A DNA stretch of 9,803 nt from Casp-actino8 sp965659595 (GCA_965659595.1 CBFHWN010000072.1:1-9803), one strand, 5' to 3'. Shown: positions 1 through 6,325, counted from the first letter of the stretch. Notes: generated from the sequence alone by a model not told the origin. Numbers and translations: made by a program.

Positions 1-89
1 GATGGGACGAGTTCCTCGCCGCTCGCGACCGCTTCGATCCCGAGCGAGTGTTCGCGAACGACTATCTCCACCAAGTCCTCGGCCCCTGA
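1..89 (+). CDS. FAD-linked aldonolactone oxidase family protein, C-terminal end only
   Basis: Only the last 29 residues plus the stop are in the window (codons in phase from base 3, TGA at 87-89). They read WDEFLAARDRFDPERVFAND and then a YLHQVLGP tail. This matches the extreme C-terminus typical of D-arabinono-1,4-lactone/L-gulonolactone oxidases and alditol oxidases, where a Trp, an FLxxRxxxDPxxxFxN motif and a YLxxVLG ending are conserved. Those enzymes are VAO-type flavoproteins that oxidise sugar lactones or alditols with oxygen or another acceptor. The FAD-binding domain lies upstream of the window, so substrate and cofactor attachment cannot be judged. The DUF167-family gene starts 3 nt after its stop, so the two are probably co-transcribed and translationally coupled. 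The family call rests on a short but distinctive motif. Confidence 0.72.
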   Translation, partial: WDEFLAARDRFDPERVFANDYLHQVLGP

Positions 90-92
90 ACG

Positions 93-383
93 ATGTCCAC
101 TGTCGACGAATGGCGCCGAGTCGTTGACGGTGGGGTCGAACTACTGGTGCGGGTCGTGCCGGGCGCTCGATCCTCCGAAATCGTCGGGGTGGTGGAGGGT
201 CGGCTGAAGGTGAAGCTGGCCGCCCGCCCGGTGGACGGCCAGGCGAACGACGAGTTGTGCCGAGTGGTGGCGTCCTGGTGCGGTGTGCGCATGTCGGCCG
301 TGGAGGTCACCACAGGATCGACTTCCCGCGCCAAAACCCTCCTCGTCCGAAACCCCCCAAAACTGCCCACCCTGTTGCGTTAG
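93..383 (+). CDS. DUF167 / YggU (UPF0235) family protein
   Basis: This 96-residue protein has the full DUF167 pattern. It opens with a hydrophobic strand and VRVVPGARSSEIVG (residues 20-33), followed by LKVKLAARPVDGQANDELC (38-56), a GVRMSAVEV segment and GSTSRAKTLLV near the end. The family consists of small alpha/beta proteins of unsettled function, common in bacteria and archaea. The ATG lies 3 nt downstream of the preceding stop without a clear Shine-Dalgarno sequence, which suggests translational coupling. The C-terminus is odd: codons 90-96 (KLPTLLR) and the TAG stop lie inside the first copy of the palindromic repeat at 360-423. The natural domain appears to end near residue 86, so the tail looks repeat-derived. 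The family call is firm; the cellular role is unknown. Confidence 0.88.
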   Translation: MSTVDEWRRVVDGGVELLVRVVPGARSSEIVGVVEGRLKVKLAARPVDGQANDELCRVVASWCGVRMSAVEVTTGSTSRAKTLLVRNPPKLPTLLR

Positions 384-423
384 CCACCACCGGCGGTCAT
401 TTGCGCAACAGAGTGCGCGAATT
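360..423. repeat. Palindromic repeat, copy 1 (REP-like)
   Basis: This 64-nt element has 20-nt imperfect inverted arms at 360-379 and 404-423 around a 24-nt centre. The core arms, caccctgttgcg and cgcaacagagtg, differ by one mismatch. The centre holds a near-palindrome at 386-397 (accaccggcggt). By hand alignment it matches the copy at 935-998 at 56 of 64 positions, with no gaps. It starts inside the DUF167 gene, whose TAG stop (381-383) falls in the centre. A short T-run follows the right arm (431-434). It may act as a transcription terminator or mRNA-stabilising hairpin, or it may be a dispersed REP-type element. Confidence 0.85.
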
Positions 424-465
424 TCATCGCTTTTGCAGGAACTGAGGACGAGCAACGGGAGACTC

Positions 466-927
466 ATGGGCATGGGCACGAGGACGAGGACGAGATCCAC
501 GCTGATCACTGCGGCTGTTCTTTTCGGCCTTGTTGCTTGCTCGTCCGACGAGTCGGCATCAACGTCGAGCCGTGCCCCCGAGCCCTCGATCGGCACCACC
601 GCAGTGCCTGCCTCGACCTCACCACCCCTCAGCACTGCGACGACTGTGAACACGACGACTGAGGCCACCTCGACCAGCACGATTCCATCGCCGACCGAGA
701 TCGTGTGCGACGCCGATTCGAGCAGGGATCAGTCATTCGAAGTCCCGCTCGGCACCGATGTGGTGCTCGTCGCCACCAGCACGACCGAGAGGGAATATCA
801 CCTGCACGAGTACGACATCGAGCTGACCGGAACCGAGGTCACTTTCGTGTTCACGGCGACGATCCCCGGGGTGATCCAGCTGACCGAACATCCCGGCCAC
901 TCCACCGTCTGCACTCTCGTCTCCTGA
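466..927 (+). CDS. Small lipoprotein with cupredoxin-like domain
   Basis: The 153-residue product has a basic n-region (GTRTRTR), a hydrophobic stretch and a lipobox LVAC with Cys25, so it is predicted to be an exported lipoprotein. A Ser/Thr/Pro-rich linker follows (about residues 26-76). The remaining domain (about 80-153) has the rhythm of a cupredoxin-like beta-sandwich: LGTDVVLVATS, then YHLHEYDIEL (111-120), FVFTATIPGVIQLTEH and a C-terminal strand. I see no clear type 1 copper ligand set. Cys81 and Cys149 could form a disulfide bridging the ends of the domain. The start at 466 follows gggag at 457-461; ATG 472 is an in-frame alternative. The gene lies between the two palindromic repeats. 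The lipoprotein call is strong and the fold call moderate; the function is unknown. Confidence 0.8.
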   Translation: MGMGTRTRTRSTLITAAVLFGLVACSSDESASTSSRAPEPSIGTTAVPASTSPPLSTATTVNTTTEATSTSTIPSPTEIVCDADSSRDQSFEVPLGTDVVLVATSTTEREYHLHEYDIELTGTEVTFVFTATIPGVIQLTEHPGHSTVCTLVS

Positions 928-934
928 CCGACGA

Positions 935-998
935 AATTCGCGCACCCTGTTGCGTTAGACACCGCCGGCGGTCATTTGCGCAACAGGGTGGGCGAATT
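935..998. repeat. Palindromic repeat, copy 2 (REP-like, near-perfect hairpin)
   Basis: This is the second and more symmetrical copy. Its 20-nt arms at 935-954 and 979-998 are inverted repeats with a single mismatch. The 24-nt centre contains a perfect 12-bp palindrome at 961-972 (accgccggcggt), giving a nested stem within a stem. It begins 7 nt after the TGA of the first lipoprotein gene, so like copy 1 it marks a gene 3' end, in the same orientation and with the same arm and centre lengths. No T-run follows it. Transcript-end or stability functions are plausible but not shown. Confidence 0.88.
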
Positions 999-1023
999 GT
1001 GATGGTTTCTTGAGGTTGGATTG

Positions 1024-1035
1024 CTCGGCGCCGAG
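1024..1035. promoter_or_regulatory. Perfect 12-bp palindrome upstream of a lipoprotein promoter
   Basis: ctcggcgccgag is a perfect palindrome centred about 18 bp before the putative -10 box at 1048-1053, in the -35/spacer region. That position would suit a repressor operator. A 12-bp GC-rich palindrome can also arise by chance, and no regulator gene is nearby. Confidence 0.3.
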
Positions 1036-1047
1036 GGGGCTCAGGTC

Positions 1048-1053
1048 TACTAT
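1048..1053 (+). promoter_or_regulatory. Putative -10 box (leaderless start of the second lipoprotein gene)
   Basis: TACTAT fits the actinobacterial TANNNT -10 pattern and ends exactly 6 nt before the GTG at 1060, so transcription would begin at the start codon. No convincing -35 hexamer is visible at 16-19 bp. The same TANNNT-N6-start layout occurs at 6363, 8257 (minus strand) and 8299. Confidence 0.55.
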
Positions 1054-1059
1054 CCCGAC

Positions 1060-2112
1060 GTGATTTCTCGCCCACACCACCGGCTGACTCCCGCGCTCGC
1101 CTTCTTGACCGCTGTCCCCTTGGCACTGCTCGCCGCTTGCGGCGGAAGCTCCGAGAACGAAGAGAGCAACACCCCCGAACTCTCGGTCACCACATCCGAG
1201 ACGACGACACCCCCGACGACTGCCGAAGCCCCGATCGACACGTCGAGCCCGTACGGCCTGCCGTCCGATTACGTGGCTCCAGCTGGATGGGTCGAGTCGA
1301 CATCACGATTCGACGACGCTGTCGGAGCGTTCGTGGAGTCGGTGGACGATTCGCGCTTCACGTCGTTCGTCTGGACCGCAGAAGGCTGCTGCGATGCTGG
1401 ACTCGACGCCACGTTCGGGTCGCCCGAGCTCACCGACTCCGATGACGCCCGCGACCTCGGTGACGGCCTGTATCTCGCAGCAATTTCTGATTGGGACCCC
1501 GCCGAACCGGAATGGTTGACGATGGAAGTCTGGCGCGTCGTCGACTGCGGCTCCGAGGAGGCGGTCGACGTCTACTACTGCTCGATCAACGATTACCTGC
1601 CCGGTCGCTACGAAGCCCTCGAGACGAGTCAGACATTCCGTATTCGCCTCGACGACAATTTCTCCGTCCAGATGTCGGCAACTCTCGAGCCGATCGAGGG
1701 TGATTCGTACTACACCAATTACTCGTGGCTGGCCCAAGGCCCATCATTCGCCGACTTCTTGGTGGAACTCCACGACGCGTATTCGATACTCGTCACCGAA
1801 CCCTTCCGAGCCGGGGCCTCCTACGCCGATGTTGCGGTCAATCTGTTCGACGAGCCTCGCTTCCGAGCCGTCGAACTCGGCGAATCGTTCATGCCCTTCG
1901 GTGCCTGGCAGCCGACGGGAGGGCCGGCACTGACCTTTCATCGACAGGACAGCCTGGTGCCGATCTGTTACGCCGACTCGGATTGCATCGACGGCGCAGA
2001 CTCCCGACTGACGCCGGCGGCGTTCGAGTCTCTGTTCGACGACCGAGCCGGACTTCACGTTGCGGGAGGTCGGATGGCTTTCGTCCTCCTCGGCGCCACC
2101 CTCGGCGGATGA
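1060..2112 (+). CDS. Secreted lipoprotein of unknown function
   Basis: I do not recognise a family for this 350-residue protein. It starts with a signal peptide (MISRPHHRLT, then a hydrophobic core) and a lipobox LAAC with Cys27. A Ser/Thr/Glu/Pro-rich linker runs to about residue 62. The mature domain is acidic and rich in aromatic residues, with six further cysteines (110, 111, 163, 174, 303, 309) that could form disulfides outside the cell. Tyr/Trp-rich strands such as DSYYTNYSWLAQGPSF (215-230) suggest a beta-rich extracellular domain. I chose GTG 1060 because it gives a compact signal peptide and sits 6 nt after a TANNNT box. A TTG at 1021, preceded by gagg, would add 13 residues ahead of the signal. 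The 3' end lies 3 nt from the encoded CCA of the opposing tRNA-Cys. Confidence 0.78.
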   Translation: MISRPHHRLTPALAFLTAVPLALLAACGGSSENEESNTPELSVTTSETTTPPTTAEAPIDTSSPYGLPSDYVAPAGWVESTSRFDDAVGAFVESVDDSRFTSFVWTAEGCCDAGLDATFGSPELTDSDDARDLGDGLYLAAISDWDPAEPEWLTMEVWRVVDCGSEEAVDVYYCSINDYLPGRYEALETSQTFRIRLDDNFSVQMSATLEPIEGDSYYTNYSWLAQGPSFADFLVELHDAYSILVTEPFRAGASYADVAVNLFDEPRFRAVELGESFMPFGAWQPTGGPALTFHRQDSLVPICYADSDCIDGADSRLTPAAFESLFDDRAGLHVAGGRMAFVLLGATLGG

Positions 2113-2115
2113 CAT

Positions 2116-2190
2116 TGGAGGCGATGCTGGGAATCGAACCCAGGTAGAGGGCTTTGCAGGCCCTTGCCTCAGCCACTCGGCCACATCGCC
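2116..2190 (-). tRNA. trnC: tRNA-Cys (anticodon GCA)
   Basis: The minus strand folds as a complete cloverleaf. The acceptor stem is GGCGATG with CATCGCC, and the D stem GCC/GGC. The anticodon stem AGGGC/GCCCT encloses loop CTGCAAA, giving anticodon GCA. A 4-nt variable loop is followed by T arm CTGGG-TTCGAAT-CCCAG. The discriminator base is U (complement of base 2119), the identity element expected for cysteine tRNA. The CCA end is encoded (2116-2118). The gene converges on the lipoprotein gene that ends at 2112, and no terminator separates them. Confidence 0.96.
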
Positions 2191-2231
2191 ATCTGCTCCC
2201 ACCTGGTTTCCCGGGCCTGAGCAGGACCGCC

Positions 2232-2237
2232 ACCCTA
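2232..2237 (-). promoter_or_regulatory. Candidate -10 box for tRNA-Cys
   Basis: On the minus strand TAGGGT fits TANNNT and would place transcription start about 35 nt before the tRNA 5' end. No good -35 element is seen, so this is a weak call. Confidence 0.3.
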
Positions 2238-2269
2238 CCGCGGGTGACCCCGATCTCCTTCCTCGGCCC

Positions 2270-2298
2270 CTGACAGGACGCTCGGGAGATGCGAAACT
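2270..2298 (+). promoter_or_regulatory. Candidate promoter for the amidohydrolase gene
   Basis: CTGACA (2270-2275, five of six matches to TTGACA) is followed after 17 bp by GAAACT (2293-2298, a poor -10). It would give a 5' leader of roughly 25 nt carrying the strong aaggggga Shine-Dalgarno sequence at 2318-2325, 3 nt before the ATG at 2329. The spacing is good but the -10 is weak. Confidence 0.33.
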
Positions 2299-2328
2299 GA
2301 TGGGGCGTCAGTTGTCGAAGGGGGACCC

Positions 2329-4005
2329 ATGAGCACGACAAGCACCACCGTCCTGAAAGGCGGCACCATCGTCGACGGCACCGGCCGCCCCGGATTCGTC
2401 GCCGACATCGCCATGAGCGGTGACCGGATCGTCGCCATCGGCGACAATCTCGCCGGAGACGAGACGATCGACGTGTCGGGCCTGGTCGTCGCTCCTGGTT
2501 TCATCGACATCCATACCCATTACGACGCGCAGGTCTTCTGGGATCCGGCGATGACTCCGTCGTGCTTCCACGGCGTCACCACGGTGGTGGCCGGTAATTG
2601 CGGCTTCTCCATCGCCCCCACTCGTGCATCCGATCGCGATCTCATCGCCCACACGATGGAAAAGGTCGAAGACATGGATCCCGAGACCTTGAAGACCGGC
2701 ATCCCGTGGGATTTCGAAACCTTCCCCGAATACCTCGACTCGATTCGTCGGCGCGGAACCGTTCTGAACTACGCCGCCTACATCGGCCACACACCGCTGC
2801 GCCTCTTCGTGATGGGCGCCGAAGCCGTCGGTCGCGAAGCGACTGCTGAAGAAGTCGAGGAAATGGCCTCTCTCGTTCGCGAAGCGATGAACGCGGGCGC
2901 AGCCGGATTCGCGTCAAGTTTCGCAGTGACTCACCGCGGGGCGGACGGACAGCCAATCCCGAGCCGATGGGCGGGGCGCCATGAAATCGAGTCACTCTGC
3001 AAAGCCGTCGGCGACAGCGGCCGAGGTGTCATCGGCGTGAACGGCGGCGACAACCTGAGTCTCGCCGATTGTTACGAACTTCAGCCCAAAGTCGGCGCGC
3101 CGATCACGTTCACCGCACTCCTCACGACCGCTCAGGGTTTCCATCTGAAGGCGGTGGAAACCCATCGGGCTGGCATCGCCACTGGCGCCGACGTCTGGCC
3201 GCAGGTCTCGTGCCGTCCACTCGCCTTCTCGCAGACGATGGTCGAACCGTTCACCCTCAACACGAATCCAGTCTTCGCCGAACTCATGCCGAAATCGATC
3301 GATGAACGTCGAGCCGCCTACTCCGATCCCGAGTGGCGCGGGCGTGTGCGCACGGCATGGGACAACAAGCAGGGACTCATTCCGCGCTGGGACAGCTACG
3401 AAGTGATGGAGTCGGAAGCCTCACCCGAGCTGATCGGCCAGCGCGTCAGTGAGATCGCCGAGCGAGTGGGCGCCGATCCGTTCGACACACTCCTCGATCT
3501 GGCCCTTCTCGAACCAGGGCTCCAACTGCGGTTCAAGGCCATGGTCGCCAACGACGACGAGGCCGGTGTCGAGAAGTTGCTCCAGGTCGACCGAACCACC
3601 CTCGGCCTGTCGGACGCCGGCGCGCATGTCGGCCAGTTGTGCGATGCCGTGGCCGCCACCGATCTGCTCGGCAAGTGGGTACGCGAGAAGAAGGTCTTCT
3701 CTCTCGAGACGGCGATTCACAAGCTGACCAAAGTGCAAGCAGACCTGTTCTCGTTCACCGATCGCGGCGAACTCCGTGAAGGTGCTTTCGCCGACGTGGT
3801 GGTCTTCGACCCCTCAACCGTCGGTCCCGGCCCCGTTCGCCGTGTGCGTGACTTCCCGGCCGACGGCGAGCGACTCACGGCCGATCAGCCCACCGGCATG
3901 GTGCACACATTCGTCAACGGACGAGCGATCGTGCGCGACAGCCACCTGATCGAATCGGCACTCGACGAGCGACCCGGCCAGCTCGTGTCGCCGGCTCCTC
4001 GCTGA
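2329..4005 (+). CDS. Amidohydrolase, D-aminoacylase (N-acyl-D-amino-acid deacylase) superfamily
   Basis: The 558-residue protein has the amidohydrolase-3 layout. An N-terminal half-sandwich contains LKGGTIVDGTG (9-19) and GLVVAPGFIDIHTHYDAQ, with the HxH metal motif at His62 and His64. GNCGFS follows with Cys91, the bridging-ligand position in D-aminoacylases, then YIGHTPLR (151-158). SDAGAH carries Asp429, the catalytic-Asp position, and a C-terminal sandwich has GELREGAFADVVVFD (480-494). Such enzymes hydrolyse N-acyl-D-amino acids or related amides in the cytoplasm. Unusually, the segments where Alcaligenes D-aminoacylase has metal ligands His220 and His250 read GVIGVNGGDN (233-242) and APITFTALLTT (257-267), without histidine. 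The true substrate may therefore differ. The strong Shine-Dalgarno fixes the start. The stop lies 2 nt from that of the opposing P450 gene. Confidence 0.88.
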   Translation: MSTTSTTVLKGGTIVDGTGRPGFVADIAMSGDRIVAIGDNLAGDETIDVSGLVVAPGFIDIHTHYDAQVFWDPAMTPSCFHGVTTVVAGNCGFSIAPTRASDRDLIAHTMEKVEDMDPETLKTGIPWDFETFPEYLDSIRRRGTVLNYAAYIGHTPLRLFVMGAEAVGREATAEEVEEMASLVREAMNAGAAGFASSFAVTHRGADGQPIPSRWAGRHEIESLCKAVGDSGRGVIGVNGGDNLSLADCYELQPKVGAPITFTALLTTAQGFHLKAVETHRAGIATGADVWPQVSCRPLAFSQTMVEPFTLNTNPVFAELMPKSIDERRAAYSDPEWRGRVRTAWDNKQGLIPRWDSYEVMESEASPELIGQRVSEIAERVGADPFDTLLDLALLEPGLQLRFKAMVANDDEAGVEKLLQVDRTTLGLSDAGAHVGQLCDAVAATDLLGKWVREKKVFSLETAIHKLTKVQADLFSFTDRGELREGAFADVVVFDPSTVGPGPVRRVRDFPADGERLTADQPTGMVHTFVNGRAIVRDSHLIESALDERPGQLVSPAPR

Positions 4006-4007
4006 CA

Positions 4008-5270
4008 TCAGGCCGCTGCGACCTCGTAGCGAATCGGCAACGCCTTCAAACCGCCGACGAAGATCGTCTTCATCCACTTCGGCTCACCGGCCAGTTCCAC
4101 CGACTTCAGTCGTGGCAGGAGTTCTCTGAACAGTGCCTTCAACTCCATACGGGCCAGCATGGCCCCAAGGCAGTAGTGCACGCCGAAACCGAAAGCCAAG
4201 TGCTTGTTCGGTGAGCGACCGACGTCGAAGGTGAAGGGGTCAAGATGCGCCTCTTCGTCGCGGTTGCCTGACGGATACGACAACAGAACCGATTCGCCGG
4301 CCTTGATCGTCTTGTCTCGCAACACGTAATCCTCGGTGGCCGTCCGCATGAAGTGCTTCACCGGGGTGACCCAGCGGATCATCTCGTCGACAGCCGTGTT
4401 CATGAGATTGGGGTCGGCCTGCAGGCGCGCCAGTTGATCGGGATGTTCGATGAGGGCGTGCAGACCACCGGCCATGGCGGCCGCCGTCGTGTCGTGACCG
4501 GCCGTTGCCGTGATCACGTAGTACGAGATCGTCTGGACGAGCGACAACGGCTCGCCATTTATCGTCGCGTTGGCCACGACCGACGCCATATCACTCGTCG
4601 GCTCGGCGCGACGGTCTTCGGTGAGCTTCGTGAAGTAGGCAAAGAAGTCCTGCACCACCGCAATCAGATCGGCTGTTGGATCGCCGTCGCCGCGCTGCAG
4701 GTCTTCATCGGCGGCTCCGAACAACTCCTGCGTGAGCTTCAACATCTTCGGGTAGTCACTCTCGGGCAGCCCGAGAATCGACAGAATCACGTTCAACGGC
4801 ATGTACATGGCGATGTCGCGAGCGAAGTCGCATTCGCCACCTAGCTCGAACATCTTGTCGACGTATCGGCGCGCATACTCGTCGAGAACCACTTCCAACT
4901 TCGACAAATTCTTCGGCAGGAACCATTCCGCCGTGACACCACGGAGGTTTCGATGCTCCGGATCGTCGACATGGATCAACGTGCGCAACATGTCGCCGTT
5001 CTGTGCCCGACGAGCGTCGTCTTCGGAAGTACCGAGCACCGGTCGCGGTTCGTTCAGAAAGATCTGGTTCTTCGCTTCGATGTCGAAGATGTCGGCCGAC
5101 TTCGTGATGGCGTAGAACGGGTTGAAACCCGGCCCCTCGACCAAGTGAACGGGATCTTCGGCGCGCAACTTGGCACAGGCCCGATGGAAGTAGTCCTCGT
5201 CGGCATACGCCGTCGGGTCCACGAACACGAATCCGGCTTCTTCCACACTTCCCGGCTGACGATCCGACAT
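4008..5270 (-). CDS. Cytochrome P450 (class I, actinobacterial type)
   Basis: This 420-residue soluble haem monooxygenase has all P450 signatures. HVDDPEHRNLR (100-110) is the helix C region. The I-helix motif AGHDTT (257-262) carries the acid-alcohol pair Asp260/Thr261. ExxR follows at Glu296-Arg299, and the haem loop FGFGVHYCLG (360-369) has thiolate ligand Cys367. The start at 5270 is preferred because AGGGGA sits 4 nt upstream on the minus strand; an in-frame ATG at 5294 would add eight residues without that site. It would need a ferredoxin and reductase from elsewhere. It is divergent from the dioxygenase gene across 89 bp and convergent with the amidohydrolase gene. The AGHDTT I-helix and general pattern recall CYP108-like enzymes, but I cannot assign a CYP family or substrate. 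Confidence 0.95.
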   Translation of the reverse strand: MSDRQPGSVEEAGFVFVDPTAYADEDYFHRACAKLRAEDPVHLVEGPGFNPFYAITKSADIFDIEAKNQIFLNEPRPVLGTSEDDARRAQNGDMLRTLIHVDDPEHRNLRGVTAEWFLPKNLSKLEVVLDEYARRYVDKMFELGGECDFARDIAMYMPLNVILSILGLPESDYPKMLKLTQELFGAADEDLQRGDGDPTADLIAVVQDFFAYFTKLTEDRRAEPTSDMASVVANATINGEPLSLVQTISYYVITATAGHDTTAAAMAGGLHALIEHPDQLARLQADPNLMNTAVDEMIRWVTPVKHFMRTATEDYVLRDKTIKAGESVLLSYPSGNRDEEAHLDPFTFDVGRSPNKHLAFGFGVHYCLGAMLARMELKALFRELLPRLKSVELAGEPKWMKTIFVGGLKALPIRYEVAAA

Positions 5271-5359
5271 GACGTCCCCTTCCCCCGGCGACATTCTGCC
5301 CTCCCGTCAGTACCTGGGCTAGGTTTTTGACAGATCGTCCGAAACGGTCAGGAGGGTTC
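5271..5359. promoter_or_regulatory. Divergent intergenic region between a P450 and a dioxygenase gene
   Basis: These 89 bp must hold the promoters of both flanking genes. For the rightward gene there is a strong Shine-Dalgarno, aggaggg at 5350-5356, 3 nt before ATG 5360, and a TANNNT candidate TAGGTT at 5320-5325. A perfect TTGACA at 5327-5332 has no -10 box 17 bp downstream (it would fall on the Shine-Dalgarno sequence), so it is probably not a -35 for this gene. I see no clear minus-strand -10. Shared control of the pair is inferred from layout only. Confidence 0.4.
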
Positions 5360-6325
5360 ATGTCCAGCACTGCTCGCGCCGACATCGTCGCCACCCAGGA
5401 CGCAGCCGTTCACATCTCGAAGGATCGAGTCGAGATGAACGGTCAGCGCATCGGTCCGGTCATGCACCTGGCCGAGGAGCGAGCCCGCTTGGCCGCACTC
5501 GAATGGCAGAACTTCGACGTGAAGCGTTTGGGCGCCACCATCGGGGCCGAGATCCACGGCGTCGACATCACGTCCGAACTCTCCCAGCCCGTGGTCGACG
5601 AGATCCGGCGAGCTCTCCTCGAGTACAAGGTGATCTTCTTCCGGGATCAGCCCCTCACCACCGAGCGCCACGTGGCTTTCGCCAAGCGGTTCGGCGAGCT
5701 CGAGATTCATCCGTTCCTTCCGTCGAACACCGGCGTTCCCGAACTCGTTCGTTTCGAGAAGTCGTTCGATGTGAAGGGTTACGAGAACACCTGGCACTTC
5801 GACGTGACCTGGCGTGAGACGCCGTCGATGGGCGCTATTCTCCATGCCATCACGGTTCCCGAATCGGGTGGCGACACGCTGTTCTGCGACATGTACGCGG
5901 CCTACGACGGCTTGTCCGACGACATGAAGGCGCGCATCGATCACCTCGACGCCGAACACGACTTCGTCAAGGCCTTCGGACGTCAAGTGCCAGCCGACCG
6001 AGTGAGCGAGATGCGCGAAAAGTACCCGCTCGTCGTCCACCCGCTGGTTGCTCGTCATGCCGAGACCGGCCGCAAGCACCTGTACAACAATCCCATCTTC
6101 ATGAATCGGGTCCTCGGTGTCTCCGAGGCCGAGAGCGACGAACTGATGACCCTGTTGTGGCGCGAGAGCCACAACGTCGAGTACCAGTGTCGCTTCCATT
6201 GGGAAGACGACTCGGTGGCCTTCTGGGACAATCGGTCGTGTCAGCACTACGCCAGCAGCGACTACTGGCCCGACATCCGCATCATGGAGCGGGCCAGCCT
6301 CGTCGGAACGCGCCCGGCACGCTGA
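5360..6325 (+). CDS. TauD/TfdA-family Fe(II)/2-oxoglutarate-dependent dioxygenase
   Basis: The 321-residue protein has the TauD core preceded by an extra N-terminal segment of about 50 residues. The iron triad is His146 and Asp148 in TWHFDVTW plus His296 in NRSCQHYASSDYW. Aligning on these, spacing matches E. coli TauD: Thr173 (GGDT) and Arg307 fall at the 2-oxoglutarate-binding positions, and Arg311 and His117 (ELEIHPF) at the residues that hold the taurine sulfonate. So the substrate is likely an anion (sulfonate or carboxylate), oxidised with release of CO2 and succinate. The start at 5360 is fixed by aggaggg 3 nt upstream; the upstream in-frame ATG at 5327 lacks such a site. It lies between two P450 genes, 49 bp before the second, in the same direction. 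Taurine specificity is not implied: no transporter or sulfur genes are nearby. Confidence 0.93.
   Translation: MSSTARADIVATQDAAVHISKDRVEMNGQRIGPVMHLAEERARLAALEWQNFDVKRLGATIGAEIHGVDITSELSQPVVDEIRRALLEYKVIFFRDQPLTTERHVAFAKRFGELEIHPFLPSNTGVPELVRFEKSFDVKGYENTWHFDVTWRETPSMGAILHAITVPESGGDTLFCDMYAAYDGLSDDMKARIDHLDAEHDFVKAFGRQVPADRVSEMREKYPLVVHPLVARHAETGRKHLYNNPIFMNRVLGVSEAESDELMTLLWRESHNVEYQCRFHWEDDSVAFWDNRSCQHYASSDYWPDIRIMERASLVGTRPAR

Noticed and set aside
360..998. Integron cassette array: gene plus imperfect inverted repeat, twice in a row, resembling gene-attC units
   Set aside because: The repeats lack paired RYYYAAC/GTTRRRY core sites at their ends (the only GTTRRRY match, in copy 2, is in the centre), no integrase is present, and the DUF167 gene belongs with its upstream neighbour.
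360..998. Minimal CRISPR-like array from two repeats
   Set aside because: Only two copies, separated by 511 bp containing a real lipoprotein gene; no cas genes.
5327..5332. Perfect TTGACA as a -35 box for the dioxygenase gene
   Set aside because: The position 17 bp downstream is the Shine-Dalgarno sequence, with no -10-like hexamer.
5348..6247. Long minus-strand open frame (299 codons) opposite the dioxygenase gene
   Set aside because: It mirrors a gene with intact catalytic residues; long antisense frames are expected in high-GC coding DNA, and its translation shows no domain.
5360..6325. Taurine dioxygenase (tauD) proper
   Set aside because: Catalytic and anion-binding residues fit the family, but no sulfonate transporter or sulfur genes are near and the family covers many substrates.
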